Position numbers and translations under genes: made by a program
Source: Bacteroidales bacterium WCE2008
GTDB lineage: Bacteria > Bacteroidota > Bacteroidia > Bacteroidales > UBA932
NCBI GenBank assembly: GCA_900167925.1
Contig: FUZM01000001.1
Coordinates: 248,001 to 312,000 of the forward strand
DNA length: 64,000 bases
Direction: 5' to 3'
Notes under the pieces: generated by a model
Databases searched by the model: none
What the model was told of the DNA's origin: nothing
The model's input: the letters and a program-made list of their open reading frames with translations, nothing else
Shown here: in pieces, positions 39,612 through 48,349 of the stretch
How positions within the stretch are numbered: the first letter of the stretch is position 1
Layout: each line of letters starts with the position of its first letter

Positions 39612-40975
39612 TATATCCCGTATTTCTTGAGTTTACTGTAGAGCGTAGGCCTGCTGACGTCCAGCGCCTTCGCGACCATCGAAAGATTGCCGTTGTAACG
39701 GACCATGGCGGCTCTGATTGCCTTCTCTTCCGCCGCCTCCAGCGTCTCGAGAGCAGAATCGGCTTCAGATGCGACCGCCACGGCTGGCTTGGCGCCTCCG
39801 ATCTCCGACGGATTGATATTCAGGTCCGCGGCCTCTATCGACTCTTTCTCGGACATGATCACGGCTCTCTCGAGGCAGTTCTGCAGTTCGCGGATATTGC
39901 CCGGCCAGGAACATGACTTCAGCAAAGCGAGGGCTTCATCCGAGATCCCGCTGACGCTGCGGTGGTACTTCTGCGCGAAGCGTCCTATGAACATCTCCGC
40001 CAGCGGTCCGATCTCATCGGTCCTTTCCCGCAGCGACGGGAGCTTGATTTCGACGGTATTGATCCTGTAGAACAGGTCTTCGCGGAACTCTCCCGCGGCG
40101 ACCATCTTCTCCAGGTTCATGTTGGTCGCGCATATGAGTCTTATATCGACCGGAATCGCCTTCGTATCGCCGACCCGGGTCACGGTACGGTTCTGCAGTA
40201 CCCGCAGCAGCTTTGCCTGCAGGCTGAGAGGGATGTTCCCGATCTCATCCAGGAACAGGGTGCCTCCGTTCGCGGCTTCGAACTTGCCGACTTTGTCGGC
40301 ATGGGCGTCAGTGAATGCGCCTTTTACATGACCGAAGAGCTCGCTCTCGAAGAGGGTCTCAGGAATCGCGCCGGCATCGACGCTGACCATAGGGCCGTCC
40401 CTTCGCGGCGACAGACGGTGGATTTCGTTGGCCAGAACGTCCTTTCCGGTTCCGTTCTCGCCGGTTATGAGCATGCTGGCGTCGGTCAGAGCTATCCTGT
40501 CGACGGTCGCATGGATTGCTTTCATCGCCGGGCTGCTGCCCCATATCATCTCTGACGGAGCGGCGCTCTTTGCGGCTTTGGCGTCCTTCCCGCCGGCATC
40601 TACGGCTGATTTCAGAATCTCGATCAGCTTTTCGTTCTCCCACGGTTTCACGACGAAGTCGAAGGCTCCGCGTTTCATGCCTTCCACGGCAAGGGCCACG
40701 TCTGCATAGGCGGTAAAAAGCACCACCTGGACTTTCGGGGCCATCTTCTTGATCTCGGAGAGCCAGAACAGGCCTTCGTTACCGGTGTTTGCCTCGGTAT
40801 GGAAGTTCATGTCGAGGAGCACTACGTCGGGCCTGAAGTCGACCAGACGGGCGTTGAGAACATTAGGGGACGGGATAAGTTCCACTTCCGCAAAATGCAT
40901 CGGAAGGAGTATCTTCAGAGCGCTGCGGATTCCGGCGTTGTCATCGACAACGAGTATTTTGCCAGTTTTCTTCAT
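39611..40975 (-). CDS. NtrC-family sigma-54 response regulator
   Basis: 454 residues from the ATG at 40975 (an upstream frame extension would cross the promoter). Receiver domain with phospho-acceptor in VVLLDMNFH; AAA+ domain with Walker A GENGTGKD, the sigma-54 contact loop as GAFTDA instead of GAFTGA, and Walker B GGTLFLDEIGNIP. Fis-type HTH at the C-terminus (VRYNGNLSMVAKALDVSRPTLYSKL). Activates sigma-54 polymerase from upstream sites when phosphorylated, presumably by the adjacent kinase. The likely targets are the promoters at 38.6 and 13.5 kb, which share TGTAAA dyads. Confidence 0.92.
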   Translation of the reverse strand: MKKTGKILVVDDNAGIRSALKILLPMHFAEVELIPSPNVLNARLVDFRPDVVLLDMNFHTEANTGNEGLFWLSEIKKMAPKVQVVLFTAYADVALAVEGMKRGAFDFVVKPWENEKLIEILKSAVDAGGKDAKAAKSAAPSEMIWGSSPAMKAIHATVDRIALTDASMLITGENGTGKDVLANEIHRLSPRRDGPMVSVDAGAIPETLFESELFGHVKGAFTDAHADKVGKFEAANGGTLFLDEIGNIPLSLQAKLLRVLQNRTVTRVGDTKAIPVDIRLICATNMNLEKMVAAGEFREDLFYRINTVEIKLPSLRERTDEIGPLAEMFIGRFAQKYHRSVSGISDEALALLKSCSWPGNIRELQNCLERAVIMSEKESIEAADLNINPSEIGGAKPAVAVASEADSALETLEAAEEKAIRAAMVRYNGNLSMVAKALDVSRPTLYSKLKKYGI

Positions 40976-40987
40976 AACTAATTCCCA

Positions 40988-40995
40988 CAAATATA
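40988..40995 (-). promoter_or_regulatory. -7 element of the two-component operon
   Basis: Minus strand TATATTTG, 12 nt before the ATG at 40975, giving a very short leader. The remaining sequence to 41160 holds no gene that I can support. Confidence 0.5.
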
Positions 40996-41164
40996 ACAAA
41001 TTCCCTAAATATTTTCACCATTCAGCATCCAGTTGGCGTAGTCAGGAAACCGGAGTGGAAGCCGAAAAAATCGACAGTTAGAATAATTATTTTTCGTAGA
41101 TTGTATATGCTTATAGGTCAAATAGTTATGTATTAGTACGAGTTAGTATTATTTCAGGTGAATT

Positions 41165-41197
41165 TTTGTATTGTATCAACCTTTTTCTATAACTTTG
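41165..41197 (+). promoter_or_regulatory. promoter of the double-glycine peptide cassette
   Basis: -33 TTTG at 41165-41168, 21 bp spacer, -7 TAACTTTG at 41190-41197: a full Bacteroidota promoter. Transcription would start near 41204, so the 24-nt motif downstream lies in the untranslated leader. Confidence 0.75.
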
Positions 41198-41229
41198 CTA
41201 TGTTCTTAATTAATTGAGAATCAGGGATT

Positions 41230-41253
41230 CCGAAAACCTTTAAAAGAGTAGGG
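41230..41253 (+). promoter_or_regulatory. shared 24-nt leader motif, copy C
   Basis: Same motif as at 14883 and 16691 (CCGAAAA then AAAAGAGTAGGG here). It ends 21 nt before the ATG of the double-glycine peptide and, because a full promoter lies upstream, it is transcribed. Confidence 0.6.
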
Positions 41254-41274
41254 CTATTTAAAATTATTAATGCT

Positions 41275-41463
41275 ATGCTAAACGAACCAAAATTCAATTC
41301 TTCTCACAGAAGAAATTTGAGCAACGATGAGATGCGCAAAGTTACAGGTGGAAAACACGCCGCTGCAGCCTCTTTCCCTTGCACGGTGCATGAAGCTGAC
41401 GGATCAGTTCGATCAAAGGAGGTAAGTAGTGTTGAAGAATGCCTCGAATATGCAGGTTTGTAA
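41275..41463 (+). CDS. double-glycine-leader peptide (GG-Bacteroidales natural-product precursor type)
   Basis: 62 residues with no signal peptide. The leader (1-26) ends LSNDEMRKVTGG, matching the LSxxEMxxxxGG leader of bacteriocin-like precursors in Bacteroidales. The predicted core of 36 residues starts KHAAAASFPC, is rich in Ser, Glu and Val, and has exactly two cysteines (36 and 56), fit for one disulfide. The gene heads a transcript with a VKOR/thioredoxin fusion 20 nt downstream, which could make that bond. No C39 exporter/protease gene is in the window, so cleavage would rely on a gene elsewhere. Product activity unknown. Confidence 0.75.
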   Translation: MLNEPKFNSSHRRNLSNDEMRKVTGGKHAAAASFPCTVHEADGSVRSKEVSSVEECLEYAGL

Positions 41464-41483
41464 ATAGCTTAATCCTGTAAAGA

Positions 41484-42965
41484 ATGGAATTACTTTGTCG
41501 GGCGTTGTCTTTATTGGAAGTGAATTATACAAGATCCTATCTAAAGGAAGTGTATGACTCATGCCCAGATAGAACAAACCTTAAAGGGTATTCATCCATT
41601 CTATCTTTCTACGGAATAAATACTCAGGTTTATCAGATAGAGAGCTCTGAGTATTTATTCCCTGATGATATCCCCTGTATAATATTTTATAAGAGCGATT
41701 TTGCTCTGTTGGAAGCAATAGATTCTGAAAAGGCAATTATTTGTACAGGTGGAAAAAAACTAACAGTTGATAGGGAGACATTTAATAACAGTTGGGATGG
41801 ACTGTTGATGACCCTAAAAAAACAGAGAAATAGCGAAGAGCCTTTTTATGATGAGCATTTAAAGAATAAAAAGATTCGTGTGTTATGCTCAATTGCACTT
41901 ATAATAAGTCTTCTCTTTATAATAATTACATCTTCTTTTAATAACCCGCTGGTTTCTTTTCTTGATTATGCCTTATCTTTTTCTGGCCTTTTTATTTCAA
42001 GAAAAATACTTATCAAGCACTATGGTGATGAAGTAAAAGAAGATTCTATTTGTTCTCGGTATAAATTTTTTGATTGCAACATTAGATACAAAATATTTAA
42101 ACATATTGATGTATCTGCCCTTAATTTTTCTTTTTTCTTATCGGCAATAGTCGTGATGATGCTAAAAGGACCATCGCCTGTTTTTACCCTATTTGTGTGT
42201 GCTACAATCCCTTTTGTTATTTGGAGCATTATCTACCAGACCGCGATTAAGAAAAAGTATTGCCCCTACTGTTTATTGACAAGTGTTATACTTGTGGCTA
42301 TGATATTCTTTAATTGCTATATTCAAGTGGCTGATCACGTTTTTAATATAGAAATCAAGGATATTTTGTTAATAATTGGGGCCTTTCTGCTGTCATTTAG
42401 TCTGACGGAATTAGTTATTCTTCCCGGAATAAAGAAAAAGGGACTTGAAGGTGACAGGGTACACAACCTGAGCAAGATGAAGAGAAATTATCTTAATGAG
42501 GTCCGTGACGCCGTGTGGGATGTGGAAACCTCAGATTTCCCAAGATACTGCATAAACGTTGGCAGTAGCTCATTAAAAAATTCTCTGCTTGTTGTTTTGA
42601 ATCCTTTTTGCCGCCCATGCGCTTCTTCTTTTATCAAGGCATATAATATGATATGCAATAATAGTGAGTTGAGGATATCTTTTTGTTTTAATTGTTGGGA
42701 TGATTCGCGATTCGCAACAGCTGCTAAACTGATTGCTGCTCTTGATCAGTCAAAGTCCCCCTTGGAGGTGATATATGACTGGTATACCAAGGGGAAAATC
42801 GAAGATTTAACAGAATCCGGACAGGAAGAGACCTCTAAAGATAAACTTACATCTAATATGGAATGGCTTAACAGTCACGATGTTCACGCCGCTCCGGCAC
42901 TTTTTTTGAACGGACGAAGACTTGCCGGAGGTATTAGTATTGTGGATGTCTTAAATAACATTTAA
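41484..42965 (+). CDS. C39-like / VKOR / thioredoxin fusion protein
   Basis: 493 residues in three parts. Residues 1-115 resemble the C39 peptidase-like fold (YLKEVYDSCPDRTNLKGYSSIL, then DDIPCIIFYKSDFALLEAID) but lack the catalytic His, so the domain is probably binding-only. Residues 130-320 are a VKOR-type membrane domain of about five helices with CSRYKFFDCNIRYK and the active-site CxxC in KKYCPYCLL. The C-terminus is a thioredoxin-like domain with LNPFCRPCASSF (CRPC) and a late cis-Pro region HAAPALFLNGRRL. The arrangement couples quinone-driven disulfide formation to a substrate-recognition domain. Sits right behind a two-cysteine peptide gene, its likely client. Confidence 0.85.
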   Translation: MELLCRALSLLEVNYTRSYLKEVYDSCPDRTNLKGYSSILSFYGINTQVYQIESSEYLFPDDIPCIIFYKSDFALLEAIDSEKAIICTGGKKLTVDRETFNNSWDGLLMTLKKQRNSEEPFYDEHLKNKKIRVLCSIALIISLLFIIITSSFNNPLVSFLDYALSFSGLFISRKILIKHYGDEVKEDSICSRYKFFDCNIRYKIFKHIDVSALNFSFFLSAIVVMMLKGPSPVFTLFVCATIPFVIWSIIYQTAIKKKYCPYCLLTSVILVAMIFFNCYIQVADHVFNIEIKDILLIIGAFLLSFSLTELVILPGIKKKGLEGDRVHNLSKMKRNYLNEVRDAVWDVETSDFPRYCINVGSSSLKNSLLVVLNPFCRPCASSFIKAYNMICNNSELRISFCFNCWDDSRFATAAKLIAALDQSKSPLEVIYDWYTKGKIEDLTESGQEETSKDKLTSNMEWLNSHDVHAAPALFLNGRRLAGGISIVDVLNNI

Positions 42966-42977
42966 AAAATTTTAAAG

Positions 42978-43820
42978 ATGAAAACCCGTAATTGTTTCAT
43001 TTCTATTTGTATTTCCTTCTTTGCTGGTATCATTGTTTACGGACAGGACAACGCAGATGTCCTTGGGAGTGCCAAATTGGAATGTATTTACGACTATACT
43101 GTAACGGAAGGCGAAGTCTCTGATCACTACATGACAATCCTTCAAATAGGGGCTGGTTGTTCTCTTTTCAAAGATTATTCGTCGTATCAGAAGGACTCAG
43201 TGGAAATGTTATCCGGTATCCCGGAAGACGTGGTGGAAAAATATCGTCTTCAGGAGATAAGAAATGAGTTCTTTTACGATGAGGTTATATACCAGAATTT
43301 CCCTAAAGGGAAGCTTTCCCTCTTCGGTACGATTCCGCCTGACTATTTCACATATACTGAAGACATAAATACCATTAAATGGAATCTGACCGATGAGATT
43401 AAGAATGTATGTGGATATGAATGTAAAAAAGCGGTATGTGAATACGGTGGACGTATATGGAATGTGTGGTATTCTGTAGAAATCCCTTCCTCTTTCGGGC
43501 CTTGGAAATTTTGCGGTCTTCCGGGACTGGTACTTTCCGCCTCAGATGTCGACGAGAAACATAGTTTCAGAGCCATTATAATCAGAAGTGCTGGCCTCCA
43601 GACAATAACGGGACCGACAGTCAAGGCTGTACGTACTACAAGAGAAAAATATATACGCTTAAAAATGAAATTCGAGGATGATCCTATGGGAAGTATGCCA
43701 CCTGAAGCTATTAGTAATATGACAATTCGCAAGATGGATGGAGGTAAAAGTGCAATTTATATCAACGGAATGCAGTTTAGGCCTCGGACCCATAAATGGG
43801 AGTCGATAGAACTTGAATAA
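42978..43820 (+). CDS. GLPGLI-family secreted protein
   Basis: 280 residues; signal peptide ending VYG. The family motif appears as KFCGLPGLVLSASD, after the usual lead-in ECKKAVCEYGGRIWNVWYS; the N-terminal third is beta-rich (LECIYDYTV). GLPGLI proteins (TIGR01200) are Bacteroidota-specific, of unknown function, and often precede an outer-membrane barrel, as here. The stop overlaps the next ATG by one base. The genes from the peptide onward have gaps of 12-20 nt or overlap, so they form one transcript. Confidence 0.85.
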   Translation: MKTRNCFISICISFFAGIIVYGQDNADVLGSAKLECIYDYTVTEGEVSDHYMTILQIGAGCSLFKDYSSYQKDSVEMLSGIPEDVVEKYRLQEIRNEFFYDEVIYQNFPKGKLSLFGTIPPDYFTYTEDINTIKWNLTDEIKNVCGYECKKAVCEYGGRIWNVWYSVEIPSSFGPWKFCGLPGLVLSASDVDEKHSFRAIIIRSAGLQTITGPTVKAVRTTREKYIRLKMKFEDDPMGSMPPEAISNMTIRKMDGGKSAIYINGMQFRPRTHKWESIELE

Positions 43821-46354
43821 TGCGTCAGTTATTTCTAATCATATTTCTTTGTTGTTGTATAACCACATATTCCCAGAATCGAATTTGTGGAAGTGTGCTT
43901 GATGAGTCTGGAAATCCGGTTGAGGGGGCAATTGTTAAGATAAGTCAGGGTAATTCTCTCGTCCACTATTCTGTAGTGGATGAAAAAGGGAGTTTCAGTT
44001 TCTCTTTGAAAGACGATATACAAGAGCTTTTGATTTCCGTAGAATGCCTTGGATATACAACACAGACAGAATCTGTAGAACAGAATAAAAGCGTATATGA
44101 CTTTATTCTGAGGGAAAAAAGTATCCAACTTAAGGCCGGAGTCGTTAGGGCCCCTTCTATAACACAGAGAGGGGATACGCTTTCATATGCCATTTCTTCT
44201 TTTGCATCATCGGCAGATTATTCGTTGAAGGACGCAATGAAAAAGATGCCTGGAATCGAAGTCGAATCTTCGGGCCGTATAAAGTATTTAGGGAAAGATA
44301 TATCTAAGTTTTATATAGATGGCCTAGATATGTTCGGCGGGAAGTACAATATAGCTACTGATAATATACCGTCTTCTTTGGTGGCCTCTGTTAATGTTAT
44401 GAACAATCATCAGAGCGTCTTGATGGACAAGGATCAGTTCTCTGACGATGTTGCTATCGATATCAGGCTGAAAGAAAAAACAAAGCCCCGTCCGGTTTGG
44501 GCTTATGAAGCTTTTGCTGGTTATGGGAATAGTATGTTATATCATGTTACCGGATCCTCGATGCTTTTCAATTCTGAGATGCAGTCAATGGTTAACTTGA
44601 AATCCGGAAAAATCAGTCATTTTGCTTCAGCTGAAAACAGCAGCCTTACAGATCGTGGTATGGCGGAAGCATATGCTATCAACCTGATTAGAGATATCAA
44701 TGTGTCCACGCCGCCGATTGATATCGACAGGTTTTCTTCTCCTTCAGACCACCTTGCTTCTGTCAATATTATCAAAAGGATTTCAAATACATCAACCCTA
44801 AAAGCTAATATTGGAGACAGCTATGCTAGCTCACGGAGCAGTTATTCGACCAGTCGTAGCTACTATAATGACGATGGGAGTATTCTGATAGAGAGAGATT
44901 ATTCGTATACCTCGAAGAGACATAATCCGTATCTCGATATAGAATACAATGAGAATAAGGCGGATAAATATATCACTAACAAATTTTATGGCGAGTTTGT
45001 GGCCATTTCGGCAGATTTTCCGACTTCGGAGAGGGGTATAATCTCCGGACAAAACAGTCGGGGCCAAGATATAGCATTCAAGAATGAGTTTCTTGCTCAA
45101 TGGAAAAGGGGCCGTTTGCGTTGGAAGTTCGGTCAGAATACTTCTTTCAGAAGGGTCCCTGGTATTGAATTGACTATTGTCGATCAGGATGTTACGCAGC
45201 GTGCAAATAGTACAGTGTTGGCTATAGATAACACTGTCTCTGTTTCTTACGAGAAAGGTCAGCATCGGTTTTATATTCCTGTTTTTGTTAACGGGAAATA
45301 TGAAACCATAAAGACATTAAGAGACAGACTCGATAATAACGAACGAGGATATAGGATATCTTCTTCTTTTTATCCCCAATATGAATTCAGTCACAATTCG
45401 CGCAATTTCTTTCTTCGTGTCGGGATTCCGATCAAAACGGAAACCTTGCATTACGGGAATAGATCGGTTTCATATCTTTCGGTAAATCCGGATTTTTATA
45501 TAAGCTACAATGTCAATATAAAATCAACGCTCCGCGCGGACGTTTTTTTTAACAGAAATATTGGAAACATATTGGATTTGTTAGAAGGGCCTGTCTTATT
45601 GGACAATACAACAACGCGTGTGTCTCCTGGAATTCTCTCTGACAATAAGATATTGATGGCAAATCTCCATTACAATTACAGGTTTCCGGTTGAAAAAATA
45701 TTTTTTAATGCGGATCTGATATTCCGGAACAACTGGAGAAATCTTATGACGGATCAGAACGTAACAAATAATATGTTGACCGTCAATTCTATCTTATCTC
45801 CATATCAGGTGAAAGATATCGCGACTAGTTTTACAATGACGAAAGTGGTGGATGCCATAGATACGAAGTTTTCCTTAGGTGTATCATATGTGACAGGAAG
45901 AAATAAGGTCTCTCAGAATGGCCGTTCTTTTTCAGTTGCTACGGAGAGTTTTGTCATAAGCCCGACAGTTGTTGCGAAGCCGACAAAATATATTGAACTG
46001 GACTATTCCGGCAATCTTTCTAAGGCGTATTCGCGGAATGGTGGGTACGCCCGGGATTTAAGGGCTGACAGACATAAGATAAATCTTCTTATCTTGCCTG
46101 CTGAAAAGCTGTTTTTTAACATAGGATGCGATATCTTCAGTGAACAGCTCACGGAGGATACGAATAAGGTAATATCTCTTTTTGATGCCGGTTTCTCGTA
46201 CGATTATGGTGCGATACGTTTTGGCCTTGACGTAAGAAATATATTAAACATGAAGTCATACAAATATGTAATATTTGATTCGGTGAACACTTTTTCATAT
46301 GACTATGCACTTCGTGGAAGAGAAATTGTTCTGTCTATCAAGTACTTAAGGTAG
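43820..46354 (+). CDS. outer-membrane beta-barrel with carboxypeptidase-regulatory domain (TonB-receptor-like)
   Basis: 844 residues. Signal peptide ending TTYSQ; CarboxypepD_reg domain about 20-100 (ICGSVLDESGNPVEGAIVKI, SFSFSLKDD). A plug-like region follows (LSYAISSFASSADYSLKDAM, KMPGIEVESSGRIKYLGKDI), then a large barrel. It follows the GLPGLI gene, a pairing seen widely in Bacteroidota. There is no TonB-box that I can identify. Codons are AT-rich compared with the receptor on the minus strand beside it, as in the rest of this cassette. Role inferred: surface export or receptor for the peptide. Confidence 0.8.
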   Translation: MRQLFLIIFLCCCITTYSQNRICGSVLDESGNPVEGAIVKISQGNSLVHYSVVDEKGSFSFSLKDDIQELLISVECLGYTTQTESVEQNKSVYDFILREKSIQLKAGVVRAPSITQRGDTLSYAISSFASSADYSLKDAMKKMPGIEVESSGRIKYLGKDISKFYIDGLDMFGGKYNIATDNIPSSLVASVNVMNNHQSVLMDKDQFSDDVAIDIRLKEKTKPRPVWAYEAFAGYGNSMLYHVTGSSMLFNSEMQSMVNLKSGKISHFASAENSSLTDRGMAEAYAINLIRDINVSTPPIDIDRFSSPSDHLASVNIIKRISNTSTLKANIGDSYASSRSSYSTSRSYYNDDGSILIERDYSYTSKRHNPYLDIEYNENKADKYITNKFYGEFVAISADFPTSERGIISGQNSRGQDIAFKNEFLAQWKRGRLRWKFGQNTSFRRVPGIELTIVDQDVTQRANSTVLAIDNTVSVSYEKGQHRFYIPVFVNGKYETIKTLRDRLDNNERGYRISSSFYPQYEFSHNSRNFFLRVGIPIKTETLHYGNRSVSYLSVNPDFYISYNVNIKSTLRADVFFNRNIGNILDLLEGPVLLDNTTTRVSPGILSDNKILMANLHYNYRFPVEKIFFNADLIFRNNWRNLMTDQNVTNNMLTVNSILSPYQVKDIATSFTMTKVVDAIDTKFSLGVSYVTGRNKVSQNGRSFSVATESFVISPTVVAKPTKYIELDYSGNLSKAYSRNGGYARDLRADRHKINLLILPAEKLFFNIGCDIFSEQLTEDTNKVISLFDAGFSYDYGAIRFGLDVRNILNMKSYKYVIFDSVNTFSYDYALRGREIVLSIKYLR

Positions 46355-46382
46355 GTGTCCCCGTTTTTTTACTCCGAAATAA

Positions 46383-48281
46383 TCAGAGATTTACAGAGAT
46401 GCCGGCGAGGAGCCAGAGGCCTGGCTGGGGGATGTCGCCGAAGTCGAAGTAGTCGGCGTCGAGAAGGTTGTTGGCCTTGAGATATACCGAGTACTTAGGC
46501 GCGTCCCATTTCAGTTTGGCATCGACAAGGGAGTATGGACGTATCTTGTCGGAGGAACTGACTCTGTCAACGAAACGATAAGTGACATTCAGCCCGAGAG
46601 ACCTGAAAATCCGGAAATCAGCCTGGGCGACAGCCTTGTGGCGAAGGAACTCCATCGAATATGCCGACTGCAGACCCGGCTCAAGCTTCTTCGACTGGGA
46701 AATATGGCTGTAGCCGAGATTCAGCGTCCTCACAAAGAAATCCGCATTGTCCGTAAGCACCGGGAAATCAAGCCTTAAAGTTGCTTCCTCCCCGAGAGTG
46801 TTCAGCACGGTATGGTTGACCGAAGTCCATGGAGCATCCTCCCCGAGGGAAGAATCCCTAATCCAGTCGATAAGGTCATGACCCCGGTGGTAATAAACGC
46901 TGAGTATGGCCGTAACGCCGCTGCGGTAATACTTCACGCCACCCTCATATGCCTGCATCTTCTCTGCACGGAGATTCTTGTCGGCCTGATGCCCTCCGAC
47001 CGAATAATAAAGATCGGTGAACGTAGGCATGCGGAAAGAGGTATTGAACGAGGCATAGAACTTCCATGAAGAACCGAGCCTGTAGCTCAGGTCGACGCCC
47101 GGATAAATCTTCATCGGCTCGTCATTCCCGGTATTCTTGACGGCGCCGAACCCTGCCGAAGCCGTAAACTGGCGCAGCACCACATCGTGCTCGAAGAACA
47201 GGCTGTAATTTGTCCTCTCAAGCCCTACGGCGTAGTGCCCGTGAGGCTTGGAAAGAGGTTCTCCGAGATTGGTGCTCCGGATACCCTCGTAACGGATCTC
47301 TCCGCCGAAAGAAGTACGGCCCAGGACAGTCTGGATCTCGCTCGAAAGCGTAAAGCCTGCGACATTGGTGACATGGTAATTGAAAGGATACTTCTCCGGA
47401 GCGCCGCGGAATAGCTCGAAACGGTCTTCGCTGCGGTTCCAGTATGCCCCCGGAGTAAGATGCCAGAAACCCTTGCCGGCAGACTTGACCGAAGCGAAAG
47501 TCTTGAAAGTACGCTCGAACTGATCGTCGAACTTAGAACTGTAGAACGTGCTTGATCCGAAATTCTTCATGCTCATGCCGGCCTGGAAATCCAGCCCCCG
47601 GCTGCCGAACGACGCGCGGCCGTTGTAGAACAGCTTCGCCGAATTGAAATCATTGTTCAGCCCTCCCGCGGAGTTCCGGTTGAAGCCATCCGAACGCTGG
47701 TAGCCCGCCGAGAGAGTCTGGGTCAGATTTTTATGGACATAAGTCCCCGAAACGCTCGCGGAGGCCGTACCCATGTCCCCGGCTTCCAGATGGATAGTCG
47801 CACCGGTCCGGGAAGGCTGCCGCGTCACAATGTTGATAGCTCCTACGAGGGATGATGTACCATAGACTCGCGCCGCCGGACCTTCCAGGACCTCGATCCT
47901 GTCGATATCGGTCATGTTGACCGGGAAATCTGCGGCATTATGGCCCGTCTGCGGGTCGCTGATGTTGACGCCGTTGAGCAGCACCGCGATCTGGTCGAAC
48001 GTGCCTCCACGCACGCTGATATCGGTCTGCATGCCCATGGCTCCGCGCTGGCGCACGTCGACTCCGGGCGTATATTTGAGAATGTCATTTACGTTGTCCG
48101 CCGGCGCCGAAGCTATTGATATGCTGTCGAGGATAGTGACAATCCTGGCGCTCTTGTTGAGGGACATGGCGACTCTCGTCCCGGTTACGGTAGTGCTCTC
48201 GAGAGAGTCGAGTCTGGCGTCCTGCGCAAACGCTGCGACTGGGCATGCCAAAAGAAATAAAACCAACAATAATTGTCTCAT
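46383..48281 (-). CDS. BtuB-like TonB-dependent receptor
   Basis: 632 residues from the ATG at 48281 (MRQLLLVLFLLACPVAAFAQ); three more residues are possible. The TonB plug lies at about 30-145 (STTVTGTRVAMSLNKSARIV, DILKYTPGVDVRQRGAMGMQ, DISVRGGTFDQIAVLLNGV, IEVLEGPAARVYGTSSLVGA). The barrel ends in an aromatic-hydrophobic strand (LWLLAGISVNL). No carboxypeptidase-regulatory extension, which fits the BtuB/siderophore-like class rather than SusC. No cobalamin riboswitch or Fur-like site is visible in the short upstream gap, so the ligand (vitamin, heme, siderophore) cannot be stated. Confidence 0.87.
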   Translation of the reverse strand: MRQLLLVLFLLACPVAAFAQDARLDSLESTTVTGTRVAMSLNKSARIVTILDSISIASAPADNVNDILKYTPGVDVRQRGAMGMQTDISVRGGTFDQIAVLLNGVNISDPQTGHNAADFPVNMTDIDRIEVLEGPAARVYGTSSLVGAINIVTRQPSRTGATIHLEAGDMGTASASVSGTYVHKNLTQTLSAGYQRSDGFNRNSAGGLNNDFNSAKLFYNGRASFGSRGLDFQAGMSMKNFGSSTFYSSKFDDQFERTFKTFASVKSAGKGFWHLTPGAYWNRSEDRFELFRGAPEKYPFNYHVTNVAGFTLSSEIQTVLGRTSFGGEIRYEGIRSTNLGEPLSKPHGHYAVGLERTNYSLFFEHDVVLRQFTASAGFGAVKNTGNDEPMKIYPGVDLSYRLGSSWKFYASFNTSFRMPTFTDLYYSVGGHQADKNLRAEKMQAYEGGVKYYRSGVTAILSVYYHRGHDLIDWIRDSSLGEDAPWTSVNHTVLNTLGEEATLRLDFPVLTDNADFFVRTLNLGYSHISQSKKLEPGLQSAYSMEFLRHKAVAQADFRIFRSLGLNVTYRFVDRVSSSDKIRPYSLVDAKLKWDAPKYSVYLKANNLLDADYFDFGDIPQPGLWLLAGISVNL

Positions 48282-48292
48282 AGTATTCATTC

Positions 48293-48321
48293 AAAAGCCG
48301 GCCCCGTATCACGGAGCCGGC
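48293..48321 (-). terminator. intrinsic terminator of the OmpA/TPR lipoprotein gene
   Basis: On the minus strand GCCGGCTCCG, loop TGATA, CGGGGCCGGC (one G-U pair), followed by TTTT. Lies after the lipoprotein stop and just before the receptor start. Confidence 0.7.
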
Positions 48322-48349
48322 CTGTATCCGGTTGATTCAGAACAGTTTA

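Noticed and set aside
41275..41463. Signal-peptide-bearing CTGP peptide
   Set aside because: It has a double-glycine leader and no hydrophobic signal, so it is a different peptide class despite the shared leader motif.
43068..43092. TGGCAC string on the minus strand resembling a sigma-54 site
   Set aside because: It lacks the -12 GC at the right spacing and lies inside the GLPGLI gene.
48282..48349. Cobalamin riboswitch before the BtuB-like receptor
   Set aside because: The gap is under 70 bp and holds only a terminator hairpin; no B12-box-like sequence is visible.
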